Positions 10,046-19,801 of a stretch of DNA of 64,000 bases are shown in pieces. Source of the stretch: Chrysogorgia sp. JL179-B06 (Eukaryota; Cnidaria; Anthozoa; Scleralcyonacea; Chrysogorgiidae); the NCBI GenBank assembly GCA_035772405.1, contig JAYKKM010000016.1, forward strand, positions 1,138,501-1,202,500, written 5' to 3'. The stretch's first letter is position 1; every line of letters begins with the position of its first letter. Under the pieces are notes generated by a model, which searched no databases, was not told the DNA's origin, and saw only the letters and a list, made by a program, of their open reading frames with translations. Position numbers and translations under genes: made by a program.

Positions 10046-12399
10046 TTTCGATTTTGAAATGTGTTTTTAAAATATTTTGAAATGTGTAGTGTACACTGGT
10101 TTGCGTTTTCGATTTTGGAATTTGTTTCGATTCTGGTTTGTATAGTGACACCTATGGACCACCGTACTGTTAAGCTAAGGTGTTGTGGCCCAGCGGAACA
10201 ATTGAATACCAACAATCATTTTTTGGATTTTTTAACGGAGTCAGATCAGATAAAAAGCATCACTGGTTCTTTCTTTCGGACTATATAAAATCAAATACTT
10301 TTATAAATACACTAGATTAAATGATATATTCACAATACGTTTCATATAAACGAACTATGCATCGCGTTGGGTCAGGGTTTTCATATGCACGTGTAATTTT
10401 GGCTTTGGACTTTCGATTGTTAAGACTACCAGCCTCCTTCGCAGACATTCTTCGTGGACCGTGTGCGTTGTCTTGCTGACATCCTCAGTATATTCAAGAT
10501 ATTTCTTTCGTTTATCGTCGCATTTCAAAACAACTTGCGTTTACCTCGTATACCGTTTCTTACTGTTTGCCATTGTCTTCGCCCAGGGTATTGCTTGCCC
10601 ACAATTGATTCTCTTCATCAATCGAAAGGACTTCAAGTGCCACTACGATCAATTTTTTACCGTATCGGTATTTTTACGTATTTATAAAGCAGAGCTGCTA
10701 AATATTACTCGGTCGAAACCGTTTTGCGATTGGGCGATGGCAAGTATTATTTTTCTGACTCCGAATCTGGAGTTGTTATGTCCGCCATTGATCGTTCATG
10801 TTCTTGACCAGCGCAACGAAGTGACGTCAGATTCTCAACACGAAGACTCCACGTGGCAATTCTTCAAGTAAATCAAGGTCGTTTTTTCAAATTCTTCGTC
10901 TGAAAGGCTGGACATTTCATCTACATCTCAAAAAAAACAAGAAAACAAATAACCTCGACAGAAATTCAGGCGTAGCATTGAGAATCTGACGTCACAAACA
11001 ATATTACCTTTTGAAATTGCGGGCTCACTTGGAACACGTTCTTAGTAATGGTGTCCTAAATAATAGTGATTTCAGAGCTCAAAATACTTACTTCAAAATA
11101 CCATTTTTTAGTTTTTTTTTACATCGATGATCACTTTCTACCCTGAAATATTATTCTATGCTAAAGAAAATCTAAAAGACGGGGGTGCATTTTCATCGTA
11201 GTGGCACTTTCAGCTCTTTTGCAGTTTACACCTATACCAGCTGCCGAACGCTCTTTCATAACAATGGATGTACGTAATTTGTACGTATATCAAGGGATGT
11301 ACGTAATTTGCTAAATAAATCGTCATTCAATAAACGAAAATCTTTGCCACATTGAGTTTTTAGATAACGTTGTATAGCACAAACCAAACCATGGCTGGAT
11401 ATTCTTTGCCGTCCTGCTTCTTAACTTCGAATACAAAATGGGACATCGACTTATTAAGCTCATCTCCCGACATATTTTCAAGAGGCGTCTTAAAGCAACG
11501 GATCGACTTATCACGAATTAAAGCGCCATTTTCTCTCTGCTTTCACCGCCCTGCATTCATCCTTGTATCGCGTGGGCGCAGGAACACACTGCGGCCGAAC
11601 ACGTTCCTGTATCTCTGCATCACATAACAAACGATCAAACCTTCCCTCAATATCTGAGCCTCCGTCTGATATTACATCTCTCAGTAATTTCTGCCGATAT
11701 AAAATAATTTCTGAGTAATGAACATTTCTTCGTCACTTTCCGCCTTGAACTCAGACATTATGTATATAGTTTCATTGAATATTATAACCTGCGTGGGAAT
11801 CTCACCTCTTACTGGGAAGAAGTATGGCGGCGTAAGGGGGAGGGGGAAAGCGGAAAGGCGAAGTGGGGAGGGGGAGGCGATTAACACGTTACGATATGTT
11901 CGATTATCCGCTCTTTTTAAGAAAACTACGTTCGCTAGCCGGATAAGCTGTACGGATATTGTAAACAGATAATTTACCTTTATTTTAATATATATTTTCA
12001 TTTCATTTCATTTCATTGACTTTATTTACCGAGGGTAACACACGACAGTAAGCGCGAGCTACTGATAAATTAGTGGCCCTCGTCATATATTGTAGCTTTG
12101 GGAGTTATTTCTCAAGAAAACGTTCGTCGAAGACAGCCGAAAGTTCGTTTACTAGATCATGCTCGATTATGCGCTTTCAAAGAGAACTAATTTAGCTACC
12201 AGGATAAGCTGTATATGTATGTTGTAAATAGATCATTTAACTTGGAGGCTGGTATGAGGGCAATGTATTTGCTCTCCCAGTCCCGTCCGATATGATCTTA
12301 TATGGAATACGTACTATAAGTACCAATAATAGCGGTTTCCCCTGCCGACTGATAATCACGCGCTCGCACGAAGGACTGGTAAATCTACTAAATCCATAA
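10046..12399. other. Non-coding stretch
   Basis: No supported gene. A short CATTT microsatellite lies at about 12000-12017. Open frames at 10454-10871 and 11681-11972 have no recognisable domain and unbiased composition. Confidence 0.4.
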
Positions 12400-12576
12400 T
12401 CAAACTCTGCCAAATCCCGTTGGTAATACCATCAAAACATCTTTTCCCAGCAGCTCCCTCGTTGCAACTTTTTGTTCCAGTTTTAATTTAAAGCTACGAC
12501 CAGCAACGAACTGAAGATCGGTTAAAGCTTTCGAAAGAAAATCATCTACCAACACTGGTTTTTCTAAAGTGGCCAT
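12400..12576 (-). pseudogene. RecQ-like helicase fragment (N-terminal to Walker A)
   Basis: From an ATG at 12574-12576 it reads a short leader, a Gln-containing helix (KLKLEQKVATRELL), then GKDVLMVLPTGFGR. This matches the Q-motif helix and Walker A (GKDVL-x-V-L-P-T-G-x-G-K-S) of RecQ-type DNA helicases. The Walker Lys-Ser is changed (GFGRV) and a stop follows within a few codons. No DEAH box or later motif is found, so this is a fragment. No splice donor is obvious after the motif. It could be debris of a host gene duplicate or a gene piece carried by a mobile element. Confidence 0.6.
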
Positions 12577-12853
12577 TTTTAAATGTTTATTTGCTGACAG
12601 GAACCCTGAATAGTATATAATGAGTTGAATTAGCCAATCAGAATTCAGCGTCTTCTGGTGTACGGGCGTATCCGCCCTCGCCCCAGTCCACGGCCCCTCC
12701 CCAACCCCTAAACGCCTGCTTCGCAGGCTATGAATATTACAAAGTGAAAAACATGCATAATACAATTGTATGAATTTTTAATGTTGAAAACCCCCAAAAA
12801 ACAAAAGAATATGGTCTGCTGAGCATATAAACTAGTTAAAGTACTCGGGTATC

Positions 12854-12918
12854 GGTTTTTATTCAACTGTAAAGAACTCGGGCCTGCGGTCCTCGGTCTT
12901 CATAGTTGAATAAAAACC
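12854..12918. repeat. Hairpin with perfect 15-bp arms
   Basis: GGTTTTTATTCAACT at 12854-12868 pairs with AGTTGAATAAAAACC at 12904-12918, with a GC-rich loop. The repeat ACAAGACGCCCGCTAGGCGT lies just downstream at 12941. Confidence 0.8.
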
Positions 12919-12973
12919 TCTCCCTCGCACTTTAATAATAACAAGACGCCCGCTAGGCGTTAACTCGGGCTAC

Positions 12974-14438
12974 TGAAAGACATTGTATAGCAAATTCAGC
13001 AATTTGAATTCAATATACACAAATCTATAGTTGTATAGGTAGAATGTTACATTTAATATCGATATTTATACAGCTGTCAGTGCAGGGGTGGTTAAATTTG
13101 CCATCATTGCAAACCCATAACATAGTGTTGGTCAACGGCTTTGATTATATGAAGGTGAGTTCGCTCAGTATCCAAGCTGGCTTACTGAGAAGTCTGCCCT
13201 GCCAAACGAGCCATCCTGTTATTTGCTGACCTAATTCAGTTCTAGCCAACAGCCAACAGGGTCATACTGGCAAGCGAGCCGGCCTGTGCTCATGTAATAA
13301 CAATTCATCTGGTCAGTCCGGCAAACAGGTTCAGTTTGAGCAAGCATTAAATCAATTAACCTTTTTCTCAGTATATAAGGCATAGCAGTAAATCAAACCA
13401 TTTAGCTGGAAGTAGCAAGGTGTCATAATTAGCTATTATAAAACAGTTTAAAGAAATGTAATTCAAAATCTTTATTTCTTTGAAGTTATATAACATTTTG
13501 AGCCAGTAAACATATTCATAATTTTAGCATATTTATTATTTGAGAGGCATTTACCATTATACAATAGTGACTAGTCCAGTGGGCAAGCTAGCTAATTGTA
13601 ATATCAAGACAGGTTACTGTCTCGGTTAGCGAGCCAGCTCGCTTTCCATGTATTCAAGGCCAAAATTCTGGCTGTACAGACCAATAACAGTTTGCAAATG
13701 GTGTGATTGTGAATCAGTCTGGCAAGTGGGCTAGCCTGCCTCATGTAATATCAGGAAAAATTACTGTTTTGGTAATAGCGAGCCAGCTTCATGCCTCCAA
13801 AAGCTACAGTAATCATGAACGCCAAAAATCAGTTTGAAAGGTGTGTATTTGTGGGGTTGAGGGACAATGGAAAGTACATAGCTGAACAGACCCGTCACTG
13901 GTAAACCAGTACACAATAACAAACTCTTTTACAGTTTTACTGGCCTTGATCTTGACTGTGTGTTCATTTATAAGCATTCGTGTATAATAATATGAACAAT
14001 CGATACAAACTTACTGATAATCCAGAACATGTTGGAGCCCCATTTAAGCTTACAGGTAAAATATCAAGTGAAACAGAGTACTTGGTATATATGAAACAAA
14101 CTGTAGCATCGACTTTATTTTGTCTAACATAACAATAAACAATACAAGCAACAAAGCTTATAAAAATATTACAGTTACCTCAGAACAGTTAACATATTTC
14201 CATACAGCAATTTCAGATGTAGACAAAAAGCGTATGGAAACAGATAATTTGATCGAGTACAGGTTCTCAAAATCACAGACCAACCCGTTTCGAAAGCGAT
14301 CGGGATTGTGAGCATATATAAGATCAAGATACTTGCCAGATTTTTAGTCAAAAACACTCGAAGAAAGGTGATCAGATGAGTAAATCACAATGGCGCATGA
14401 ATATATGCGGGCAGTTTCGCAGCTCAAAAGCCTGAGAC
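12974..14438. other. Non-coding stretch left of the Polinton
   Basis: AT-rich, no supported gene. The last bases, AAGCCTGAGACGAGGTT, resemble the dispersed repeat core AAGCCTGGGTACGAGGTT, so the Polinton probably landed in an old repeat. Confidence 0.45.
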
Positions 14439-14444
14439 GAGGTT
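14439..14444. repeat. Polinton target-site duplication, left copy
   Basis: GAGGTT, identical to 32201-32206. Polinton integrases make 6-bp duplications. Confidence 0.95.
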
Positions 14445-14574
14445 AGTAGTAGTAAAAGGCCGATTCTAACTCACCAACAGGGAAATCTCCTAAGTGGGCG
14501 TGGTCAAAAGTTTTAACCACGCCCACTTAGACGATTTACCTGTTGTGAGTTAGAATAGGCCTTTTACTACTACT
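14445..14574. repeat. 130-bp terminal palindrome, left
   Basis: Arms AGTAGTAGTAAAAGGCCGAT...AAGTGGGCGTGGTCAAAAG and their inverted counterparts fold almost completely on themselves about the centre GTTTTAA. The same palindrome is at the other tip (32071-32200) with one clear difference. Confidence 0.95.
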
Positions 14575-14598
14575 GTCAAGGTCAAGGTCAAGGTCAAG
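14575..14598 (+). promoter_or_regulatory. GGTCAA direct repeats with three TCAAGGTCA sites
   Basis: Four tandem GGTCAA units generate overlapping TCAAGGTCA at 14576, 14582 and 14588, inverted at 32047-32070. TCAAGGTCA is the extended half-site bound by monomeric nuclear receptors (NR5A/FTZ-F1 and ERR types). A regulatory role is inferred from this match only. Confidence 0.4.
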
Positions 14599-14637
14599 TT
14601 CCAATAATTATCTCAAAAAATAATTCCAAGAATTCCT

Positions 14638-14880
14638 TAAAAAGGGGCGTGGTCGAAATGTCTTAAAAAGGGGCGTGGTCGAGATGCCTTAAAAAGGGCA
14701 TGGTCGAAGTGCCTTAAAAGGGCATGGTCGAAGTGCTTTAAAAAGGGCATGGACGAAGTGCCTTAAAAGGGCGTGGTCGAGATGCCTTAAAAAGGGCATG
14801 GTCGAAGTGCCTTAAAAGGGCATGGTCGAAGTGCTTTAAAAAGGGCATGGTCGAAGTGCCTTAAAAGGGCGTGGTCGAAA
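14638..14880 (+). repeat. Subterminal array of about 27-bp units
   Basis: About nine units of CCTTAAAAAGGGCATGGTCG plus AAGTG, with GCGTGG/GCATGG and AAATG/AGATG variants. A shorter version is in the right TIR (31845-32015). The GGGCGTGG core recurs in the arms of the terminal palindrome. Confidence 0.9.
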
Positions 14881-15119
14881 GTGTAGATCCATTTTGCGGT
14901 ACCAGGACAGTTTTTCAAAAGTCAGATCTATTTTTAGAGTCTGTGTGGTTTTCCAGGAATCAGGTTCATTTTCCAGGAATCTATGTGATTTTCCAGGAGT
15001 GAGATCCGTTTTTCGGAATCTATATGATTTTGGAAAGTCAGATCCATTTGGAATCTACACGATTTGGAAAAATGTGTTGGTACCCCCATGTTCTATCGTT
15101 TTTGTGTCGATCGTTTGAG

Positions 15120-15356
15120 CTATTTGAGACGACTGAGAAGCCGCAACTCTCTTTTACGACTGGTCATCCTTTTTCCCAATACGGTGTGTTTAAACCTCTT
15201 GTCTAGTTCCTCACGTTCTACACTACTCTTAGCGAAGAGTTGTCGTTTGAGCTCTCTAATCTGGTAGACCCACAACAACTCTTTGTTGAGTCTCGTTGTC
15301 TTTTCCTCCACTGACTCTACACGTTCTACACTACTCTCAAGGGCTCCAGCGATCAT
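15120..15356 (-). CDS. Possible small basic coiled-coil protein
   Basis: 78 codons from an ATG at 15354-15356. Heptad-like segments (ERVESVEEKTTRLNKEL, IRELKRQLF) are followed by a basic tail (KRMTSRKRELRLLSRLK). Composition looks protein-like and the position fits an accessory Polinton gene. However, the shared promoter motif is not seen upstream and the 5' end lies in the arm of a hairpin (15322-15399). It may be a real short gene or a by-product of repeats. Confidence 0.3.
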   Translation of the reverse strand: MIAGALESSVERVESVEEKTTRLNKELLWVYQIRELKRQLFAKSSVEREELDKRFKHTVLGKRMTSRKRELRLLSRLK

Positions 15357-15399
15357 TACTGTGTGTGAGCGCTGGAGCCTTGGAGAGTAGTGTAGAACG
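15322..15399. repeat. Long hairpin with about 30-bp arms
   Basis: CGTTCTACACTACTCTCAAG (15322) pairs with CTTGGAGAGTAGTGTAGAACG (ending 15399), and GCTCCAGCG pairs with CGCTGGAGC. One or two mismatches. The arm sequence recurs nearby at 15209-15230 in direct orientation. Confidence 0.85.
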
Positions 15400-15570
15400 C
15401 GGCGATACAAGGACGGTTTTCCAAAAGTCAGATCCATTTGGAATCTACGCTATTTGGAAAAATGCGTTGGTACCCCACGTTCTTTGTGTGTGGTTAAATT
15501 TGTGACTGTCGTGGCTCAGCCGTGTGTACGATTTTGTAGACCTGTCTGTTATGCAAATTAGTCAGTGTTG

Positions 15571-15716
15571 TTAGCCAATCAAAAGAGCGCCATTTTGCTA
15601 TCCATTTGGGTACTTGTTTGGGTAAAACATTTGCAATGGACACTGTGTGAATTGACCAATCAAAAGAGCGCCATTTCGCTATCCATTTGGATACTCAGTT
15701 GGGTAGCACATTCGCC
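15571..15716 (+). repeat. Direct repeat of about 80 bp with CCAAT boxes
   Basis: CCAATCAAAAGAGCGCCATT occurs at about 15576 and 15656, each followed by GCTATCCATTTGG and TTGGGTA. The CCAAT pentamer could act in transcription. No gene start follows within 100 bp on the plus strand that I can support. Confidence 0.7.
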
Positions 15717-16038
15717 GTGCGACGACTTGCTAGGGGAAGTCCTTGGGGAAATCCCGTTTTGTACGTACGACGATTTACTAGCGAGAGTCACCGTCGCGTG
15801 ACATTAATGATCACATTAGCTATTCATTAACGATTAGCAGACGAAATAAATTAGTGATGGAGCTTGTATGTCTGATACGAAATGTTGATGGTTTGTGTAA
15901 ACTCTTCGTTCGATTTTCTCAGCCGAGATCGTTTGATGTCTTTAGGATATTCGACGAATGTGAACGCTTACATGCTATCGCGTCCGTGTTGTGTTGGATA
16001 TATATCTCACCTTCAACTCGCTTCCGCTCATATTGTAA
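15717..16038. other. No supported gene
   Basis: A 62-codon open frame at 15854-16042 runs opposite to the adjacent gene, has no recognisable domain and lacks the shared promoter motif. Confidence 0.4.
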
Positions 16039-16593
16039 TTAGATAGCACTGTCTCCTTCTTCATTTGGGGTTCCCCCCTCGGGGATTTCCCCTCTAGCCA
16101 AGTGGCTGAATATGTGTTTACTAGTTGTCAGTCCGCCTGATAATAACCCTAAACAAGGGAGGTAGGGTGATACGTATGATATAAACTTCTCTACGTCTCT
16201 TTTTAACAGCTGGTCAGTGTTCAACTCGTTTTCGAGCTTTTCAGGTGACTCAATAGCGTTGAACCCCCCTAGCGCGTGGGCGAACTTGCTTATTAAAAGA
16301 TCACAGAGGAACACGTTCGCTTTCTCCATTCTTTTTACCTCCCATTCTTCATAGATTTTATTGATAACCTTAGCTGAGGCCTTTTTAAGGTAAGAGATTG
16401 ATTGATCTATCTCACCGTCCTCTGAGAGTCTTCGTAGTTCGTTTCGTTTCTTGTCTACATCAGTTTGCGGAGTATCGTCAACGTCGATTTGTGGTTCATC
16501 AATCACTTCCTCTTTGACCACGTGTTCTGCTTCTTGTATGTCTTCAATGAGTTCGTCAATTGTCTCGAGATTTTTTGTCTTGCGTTTTGGCAT
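16039..16593 (-). CDS. Polinton accessory protein, acidic N-terminus
   Basis: 184 codons. A basic start (MPKRKTK) is followed by about 50 very acidic residues (IDELIEDIQEAEHVVKEEVI and on), then a helical middle (SYLKKASAKVINKIYEEW) and a Gly/Pro-rich C-terminus. It is the last gene of the leftward block. Its ATG lies inside the 3' end of the ATPase gene (38-nt overlap) but has its own copy of the promoter motif at 16594-16617. I recognise no family. Its place after the ATPase suggests a late, packaging- or virion-related job, but that is only context. Confidence 0.75.
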   Translation of the reverse strand: MPKRKTKNLETIDELIEDIQEAEHVVKEEVIDEPQIDVDDTPQTDVDKKRNELRRLSEDGEIDQSISYLKKASAKVINKIYEEWEVKRMEKANVFLCDLLISKFAHALGGFNAIESPEKLENELNTDQLLKRDVEKFISYVSPYLPCLGLLSGGLTTSKHIFSHLARGEIPEGGTPNEEGDSAI

Positions 16594-17218
16594 GTCCTAT
16601 ACTATACGTTGTGTTTTGTTTTCGCGGAATAACTAATTCGTACGAGTACGGATGTCTTAAAAGTATCTCCAATCTTGCGTATTCATTGTCTTTCAACTGT
16701 TTTATTATTTTCTCGATTTCCGCTTTGTCAACTCCGTTAAGATAATCGTCTACAATTGTTTTCATATCGTTTCTGTTGGGGTTGTAGAATGTCACCAGCT
16801 TTGAGATGTTCTCACGATATGGTTTACTAATTGAGGTTAGTTGTTGTGTTATGACTATTGTGGATAGGTTGTAGTGTCTAGCGCTAAAGGCTAGTTTAAC
16901 TAGTTCGCTTGTTCTGTTTTTAACGTCCTGCCCACCAGCACAATCGTCTAGTATTATTAATGAATTGGCGCATTTGTAAATATCAGTCACATATTTGAGA
17001 ATTACATTAACTTTATCCTGTTCACACTGAATAGCGATAAAGTCTGGATCTTTTATGTATTTCCATTCTCTGTACGTTTTATTCCATTCGAATGTCGGAC
17101 ATATAAGAATGATGTAATCGAAGTGATTCGTGTATTCTTTCTCTATCATATCGAAGAGGTAACGCGTTTTACCGCAGGCTGTCATACAGACAATCAGCAT
17201 GTTAAAAGGTGTTTTCAT
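16556..17218 (-). CDS. Polinton packaging ATPase (FtsK/HerA superfamily)
   Basis: 220 codons, the usual length for Polinton and virophage genome-packaging ATPases. The P-loop is at residues 11-18 (CMTACGKT); the first Gly of the canonical GxxxxGKT is Cys here. Walker B is SLIILDD at 86-92, with the arginine/sensor-like block IVITQQL at 121-127. The enzyme would pump DNA into the capsid. It lies 17 nt downstream of the major capsid gene, and its promoter motif (17219-17236) touches that gene's stop codon. No internal lesion is seen. The changed Walker A Gly could weaken activity, but related enzymes tolerate variation there. Confidence 0.9.
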   Translation of the reverse strand: MKTPFNMLIVCMTACGKTRYLFDMIEKEYTNHFDYIILICPTFEWNKTYREWKYIKDPDFIAIQCEQDKVNVILKYVTDIYKCANSLIILDDCAGGQDVKNRTSELVKLAFSARHYNLSTIVITQQLTSISKPYRENISKLVTFYNPNRNDMKTIVDDYLNGVDKAEIEKIIKQLKDNEYARLEILLRHPYSYELVIPRKQNTTYSIGHAKTQDKKSRDN

Positions 17219-17236
17219 ATAGAATACTATATGTTT
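17219..17236 (-). promoter_or_regulatory. Promoter motif of the ATPase gene
   Basis: Minus strand reads AAACATATAGTATTCTAT directly before the ATG, a clear copy of the element-wide motif. Confidence 0.6.
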
Positions 17237-18474
17237 TAGTATTGGATTGATTGTAGATCGTTGTTCATGAAGTTTACAAGACCGTCGGATAGCACGAATA
17301 TTCTACACATAACGTTCGCTGTTGTGGCTTCTTTATTGATTTCCATCAATATTCCTGACTGGGTGTTTACAATTTTTTTTCCAGTTGCGACTTTCGCGTT
17401 ATCTTCGATAGACCTAAGGTCAACAACCAAAGCGAAACCGTCTTTGTAGAACTTTTGGATAGTCATATGCTGGTCGGAGTCTAGTTTTTGTCCAAACAAC
17501 CTTTTAGCTTCTCCCCAGAGTCTTGATTTCGGAATTCCTTGACTGTAGACCATGTTTGGCACGCCTTCAATAGTGAGTTTCACCGACTTTATGTTTGGGT
17601 AGACGAATACTTCACTATCAGTTCTTGTTTTGTTTGTGAAGAGTAGAACGATGGCTTTCATCGATTTTCTCGGCAGGTTAATATGCTCGTTTACGAGTGT
17701 GGTTGCTTTGTCCCACTCTACAGTCTTCATTAGTGTGACGTGTTCATACGATAGAGATATACCGGATTCGTACAGATATGATACTTCGTTAGCGATCTCT
17801 TGACTCTCGATAGTTTCGTACTCTAACTCAAGGTTCTCCAACGTGTAGCCAGCCACAGCTGATCCAGATTGGGCCACCATAATATCAGACGCTTTGGGGA
17901 GTGTGATTATGTACCTGAAATTGTTGTTCATGTTGTATGGCGCGTATAGACCGTGATCTTCTAGAATCTTGTCAAGTCGAACCTTTTGTTTGGTGTCATG
18001 TATAGAGAACGTCAGACCATCGCTAACTTTTTGTACGTTTCCACTGGCCGCGCCGCTGTCATCCTTCGAGATTAACTTTCGAAGATTCTCATTTGCTAGA
18101 CCATATTCAACCATAGCCGTTCGTTCTGTTTTAGATCTCCATAAATCTTTGTACGTACCGATAACACTTTCACCACAGTTGTCGTACACAGTCTCACCTG
18201 CTAATTTTATCACCAGTTTCTCAGAGAGTAGTCTTGAGAGGTTATTAAGAAACCATGATTTCGCGTTCGCACTTTTGAAGTCGAATAGGAGATGGAAACT
18301 GGAGGGTACCAGACAAGTGTTACCCTTCGTTCTCGGGATATCAATGTATAACTCCTCCTCTGGATTGGCTTTGTTGGGGTTTAGCGTCACGACATGACGG
18401 GTTCTTGTGCCTTTGATAGCAGATATTTCACGACGTCTATATCCAGGAAGTAACTCTTTTTCATTAGTATTCAT
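17236..18474 (-). CDS. Polinton major capsid protein (double jelly-roll)
   Basis: 412 codons, uninterrupted. It belongs to the widespread family seen in animal genomes as F54H12.2-like proteins, which structural work on Polintons identified as double jelly-roll major capsid proteins related to virophage and adenovirus hexons. The strongest blocks are the N-terminal YIDIPRTKGNTCLVPSSFHL and, near the C-terminus, GIPKSRLWGEAKRLFG, SDQHMTIQKFY and VMCRIFVLSDGLVNFMNNDL. It would form the trimeric capsomers. It sits between the membrane-protein gene and the ATPase gene, the usual Polinton order. The promoter motif is at 18475-18498. Confidence 0.92.
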   Translation of the reverse strand: MNTNEKELLPGYRRREISAIKGTRTRHVVTLNPNKANPEEELYIDIPRTKGNTCLVPSSFHLLFDFKSANAKSWFLNNLSRLLSEKLVIKLAGETVYDNCGESVIGTYKDLWRSKTERTAMVEYGLANENLRKLISKDDSGAASGNVQKVSDGLTFSIHDTKQKVRLDKILEDHGLYAPYNMNNNFRYIITLPKASDIMVAQSGSAVAGYTLENLELEYETIESQEIANEVSYLYESGISLSYEHVTLMKTVEWDKATTLVNEHINLPRKSMKAIVLLFTNKTRTDSEVFVYPNIKSVKLTIEGVPNMVYSQGIPKSRLWGEAKRLFGQKLDSDQHMTIQKFYKDGFALVVDLRSIEDNAKVATGKKIVNTQSGILMEINKEATTANVMCRIFVLSDGLVNFMNNDLQSIQY

Positions 18475-18498
18475 ACTATATATTATAACACATGTTTT
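18475..18498 (-). promoter_or_regulatory. Promoter motif of the major capsid gene
   Basis: Minus strand reads AAAACATGTGTTATAATATA then TAGT and the ATG. It closely resembles the sequence upstream of the 23271 gene. Confidence 0.6.
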
Positions 18499-19277
18499 AT
18501 TTCCTCTGTTTGTATTGATCGTAGACGAACCAAGCTAGTGCTATTGCTAGGATCCATAAATTAGATGCTAACCAAGATATGCCTTTAGCTCCCACTTTAG
18601 CACAGTCGCCACCATGTTTAGCAGTCCAGCCAGTAGAGGACCAGCCTTTGTGGCTAGATTAGCGATAGCTTTTCCTAATTTTCCAAGTGCTTGGCCACCT
18701 TTGAAGACAACACTTCTAGCGGATATTATAATCGTGGTGATGAAAGAGGCTATGGTTATTCCTAAAGCTGAGGCACCCAACCAGTTTTCCTTAAACCACT
18801 CCTTTATTTTTTGTAACCGAGTGACGTCCTCTTCTTGTCGCTCCCTAACCTCCTCCACCTCTCTTTGCCTAGTTGTTCTGTCTCTCGCTTCTCTTAAACC
18901 AATTATTCTTTCTTCGAGTTCAATTACCTCTATAGGGTCATCACTATTGTCTCTCTCTCCAAGTGTTGTGTCTATAGTGTCCTGAAAGTAGTTGACTTGA
19001 ATTTGTAGAGCGCCGTTGTCACCAACTCTTGATTGTGGATCTATAGTGTTTGATGGGTTTATCACACCTTGATACACTCGATTTTCTTCATCAGTCAACC
19101 CTTTTATGTAGGAGACGTCAGAGGTCGTGTCTATCATTGGCATACCTTTGACGGTCGTGTCTCTATTGTCTTGCTTTTTCACGATGTCACCTATTAGTTT
19201 TTTAAATTGTGTGACTGCCTCTTGCGATACTTTAGCGTCGTTATATTGTAGAACACCGGTAGCATCACGTTTTAGTA
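18497..19277 (-). pseudogene. Polinton membrane/coiled-coil protein, C-terminal two thirds (frameshifted)
   Basis: Contains a soluble region with ETT-type repeats, a charged coiled coil (about 18850-18930; EERIIGLREARDRTTRQREV), and a hydrophobic segment (LGASALGITIASFITTIIIS) followed by a Gly/Ala-rich amphipathic stretch. The running frame stops at 18568. One base off, the frame encodes a further hydrophobic segment (WILAIALAWFVYD) and stops at 18497, so a frameshift lies near 18592. The 5' side has no good ATG: the frame extends upstream without one to about 19311, where it meets the end of the next segment. Most likely this is the back of the 19278-19781 gene. Confidence 0.7.
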
Positions 19278-19781
19278 CTATTTGTGGTGCGCCTCGTGTG
19301 TTTTACTTGTTATTAGTTTATAAGTTATATTGTTTTTCTTAGTCTTGTTAATATTTAATCGTAACTCGATCACCCCATCAGTACGTGGGTCGAGTATAAA
19401 ACCATCCTTACCAAACTCTTTACTAATAAAGTTTTCAATAGCTGGTATTATATCGTTTACAGGTAGGTTAGTCGTGTCTACAAACTGAGTTTCAGGGGCT
19501 GATACACTCCTTTGATACTCTTTAGTTATTGTTACTGTCTTACCATCACCACTACCTATAAAAGACGTCTCTGCTTCTCTCTTACTACGTAAAAGATCAA
19601 TATACCTCATCCTAACCCTCACAACTATCAGCTTATCGAGGTCGTCGTTGTGTGTAAGATCCAAACTCTCTTTGGTGAGTGTGTTATACTCGTTGTCCAA
19701 GGCGGTGTTATCCATATCATCATATTTCGAGTACTCGTTACGATCTTGCATTTCAATTTCATCGGACCCTCCTTCAGCCAT
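19278..19781 (-). pseudogene. Polinton membrane/coiled-coil protein, N-terminal part (frameshifted)
   Basis: 167 codons starting MAEGGSDEIEMQDR, acidic, with a conserved-looking fold at residues 60-150 (VRVRMRYIDLLRSKREAE, NFISKEFGKDGFILDP). It stops at 19278, but the adjacent frame carries on in the same sense for 30 codons into the next segment with similar composition. A single gene of about 430 codons with a frameshift near 19290 is the simplest reading. The promoter motif sits at 19782-19801. The product is probably a virion-associated membrane protein; I know it only as a recurring Polinton protein without assigned function. Confidence 0.7.
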
Positions 19782-19801
19782 TATATACTACTCAATGTTT
19801 T
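19782..19801 (-). promoter_or_regulatory. Promoter motif of the membrane/coiled-coil gene
   Basis: Minus strand reads AAAACATTGAGTAGTATATA immediately before the ATG. It lies inside the 3' end of the integrase gene. Confidence 0.6.

Larger units (their letters stand above)
14445..14880 (+). repeat. Polinton left terminal inverted repeat
   Basis: Matches 31825-32200 inverted. It is built of three parts: a 130-bp palindrome, a run of GGTCAA units, and an array of about 27-bp units. The two TIRs differ in length because the array copy number differs. Confidence 0.9.

Noticed and set aside
9800..10151. Overlapping open frames with repeated short peptides on both strands
   Set aside because: Direct translation of the AATGTGTAGTGAG minisatellite.
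10454..10871. 136-codon plus-strand frame with hydrophobic stretches
   Set aside because: No recognisable domain, no promoter or splice context, composition of random AT-rich DNA.
14638..14880. CRISPR-like array
   Set aside because: Units of about 27 bp are contiguous with no spacers, lie in a eukaryotic element's TIR and have no cas genes.
17969..18397. 142-codon plus-strand frame
   Set aside because: Antisense of the major capsid gene.
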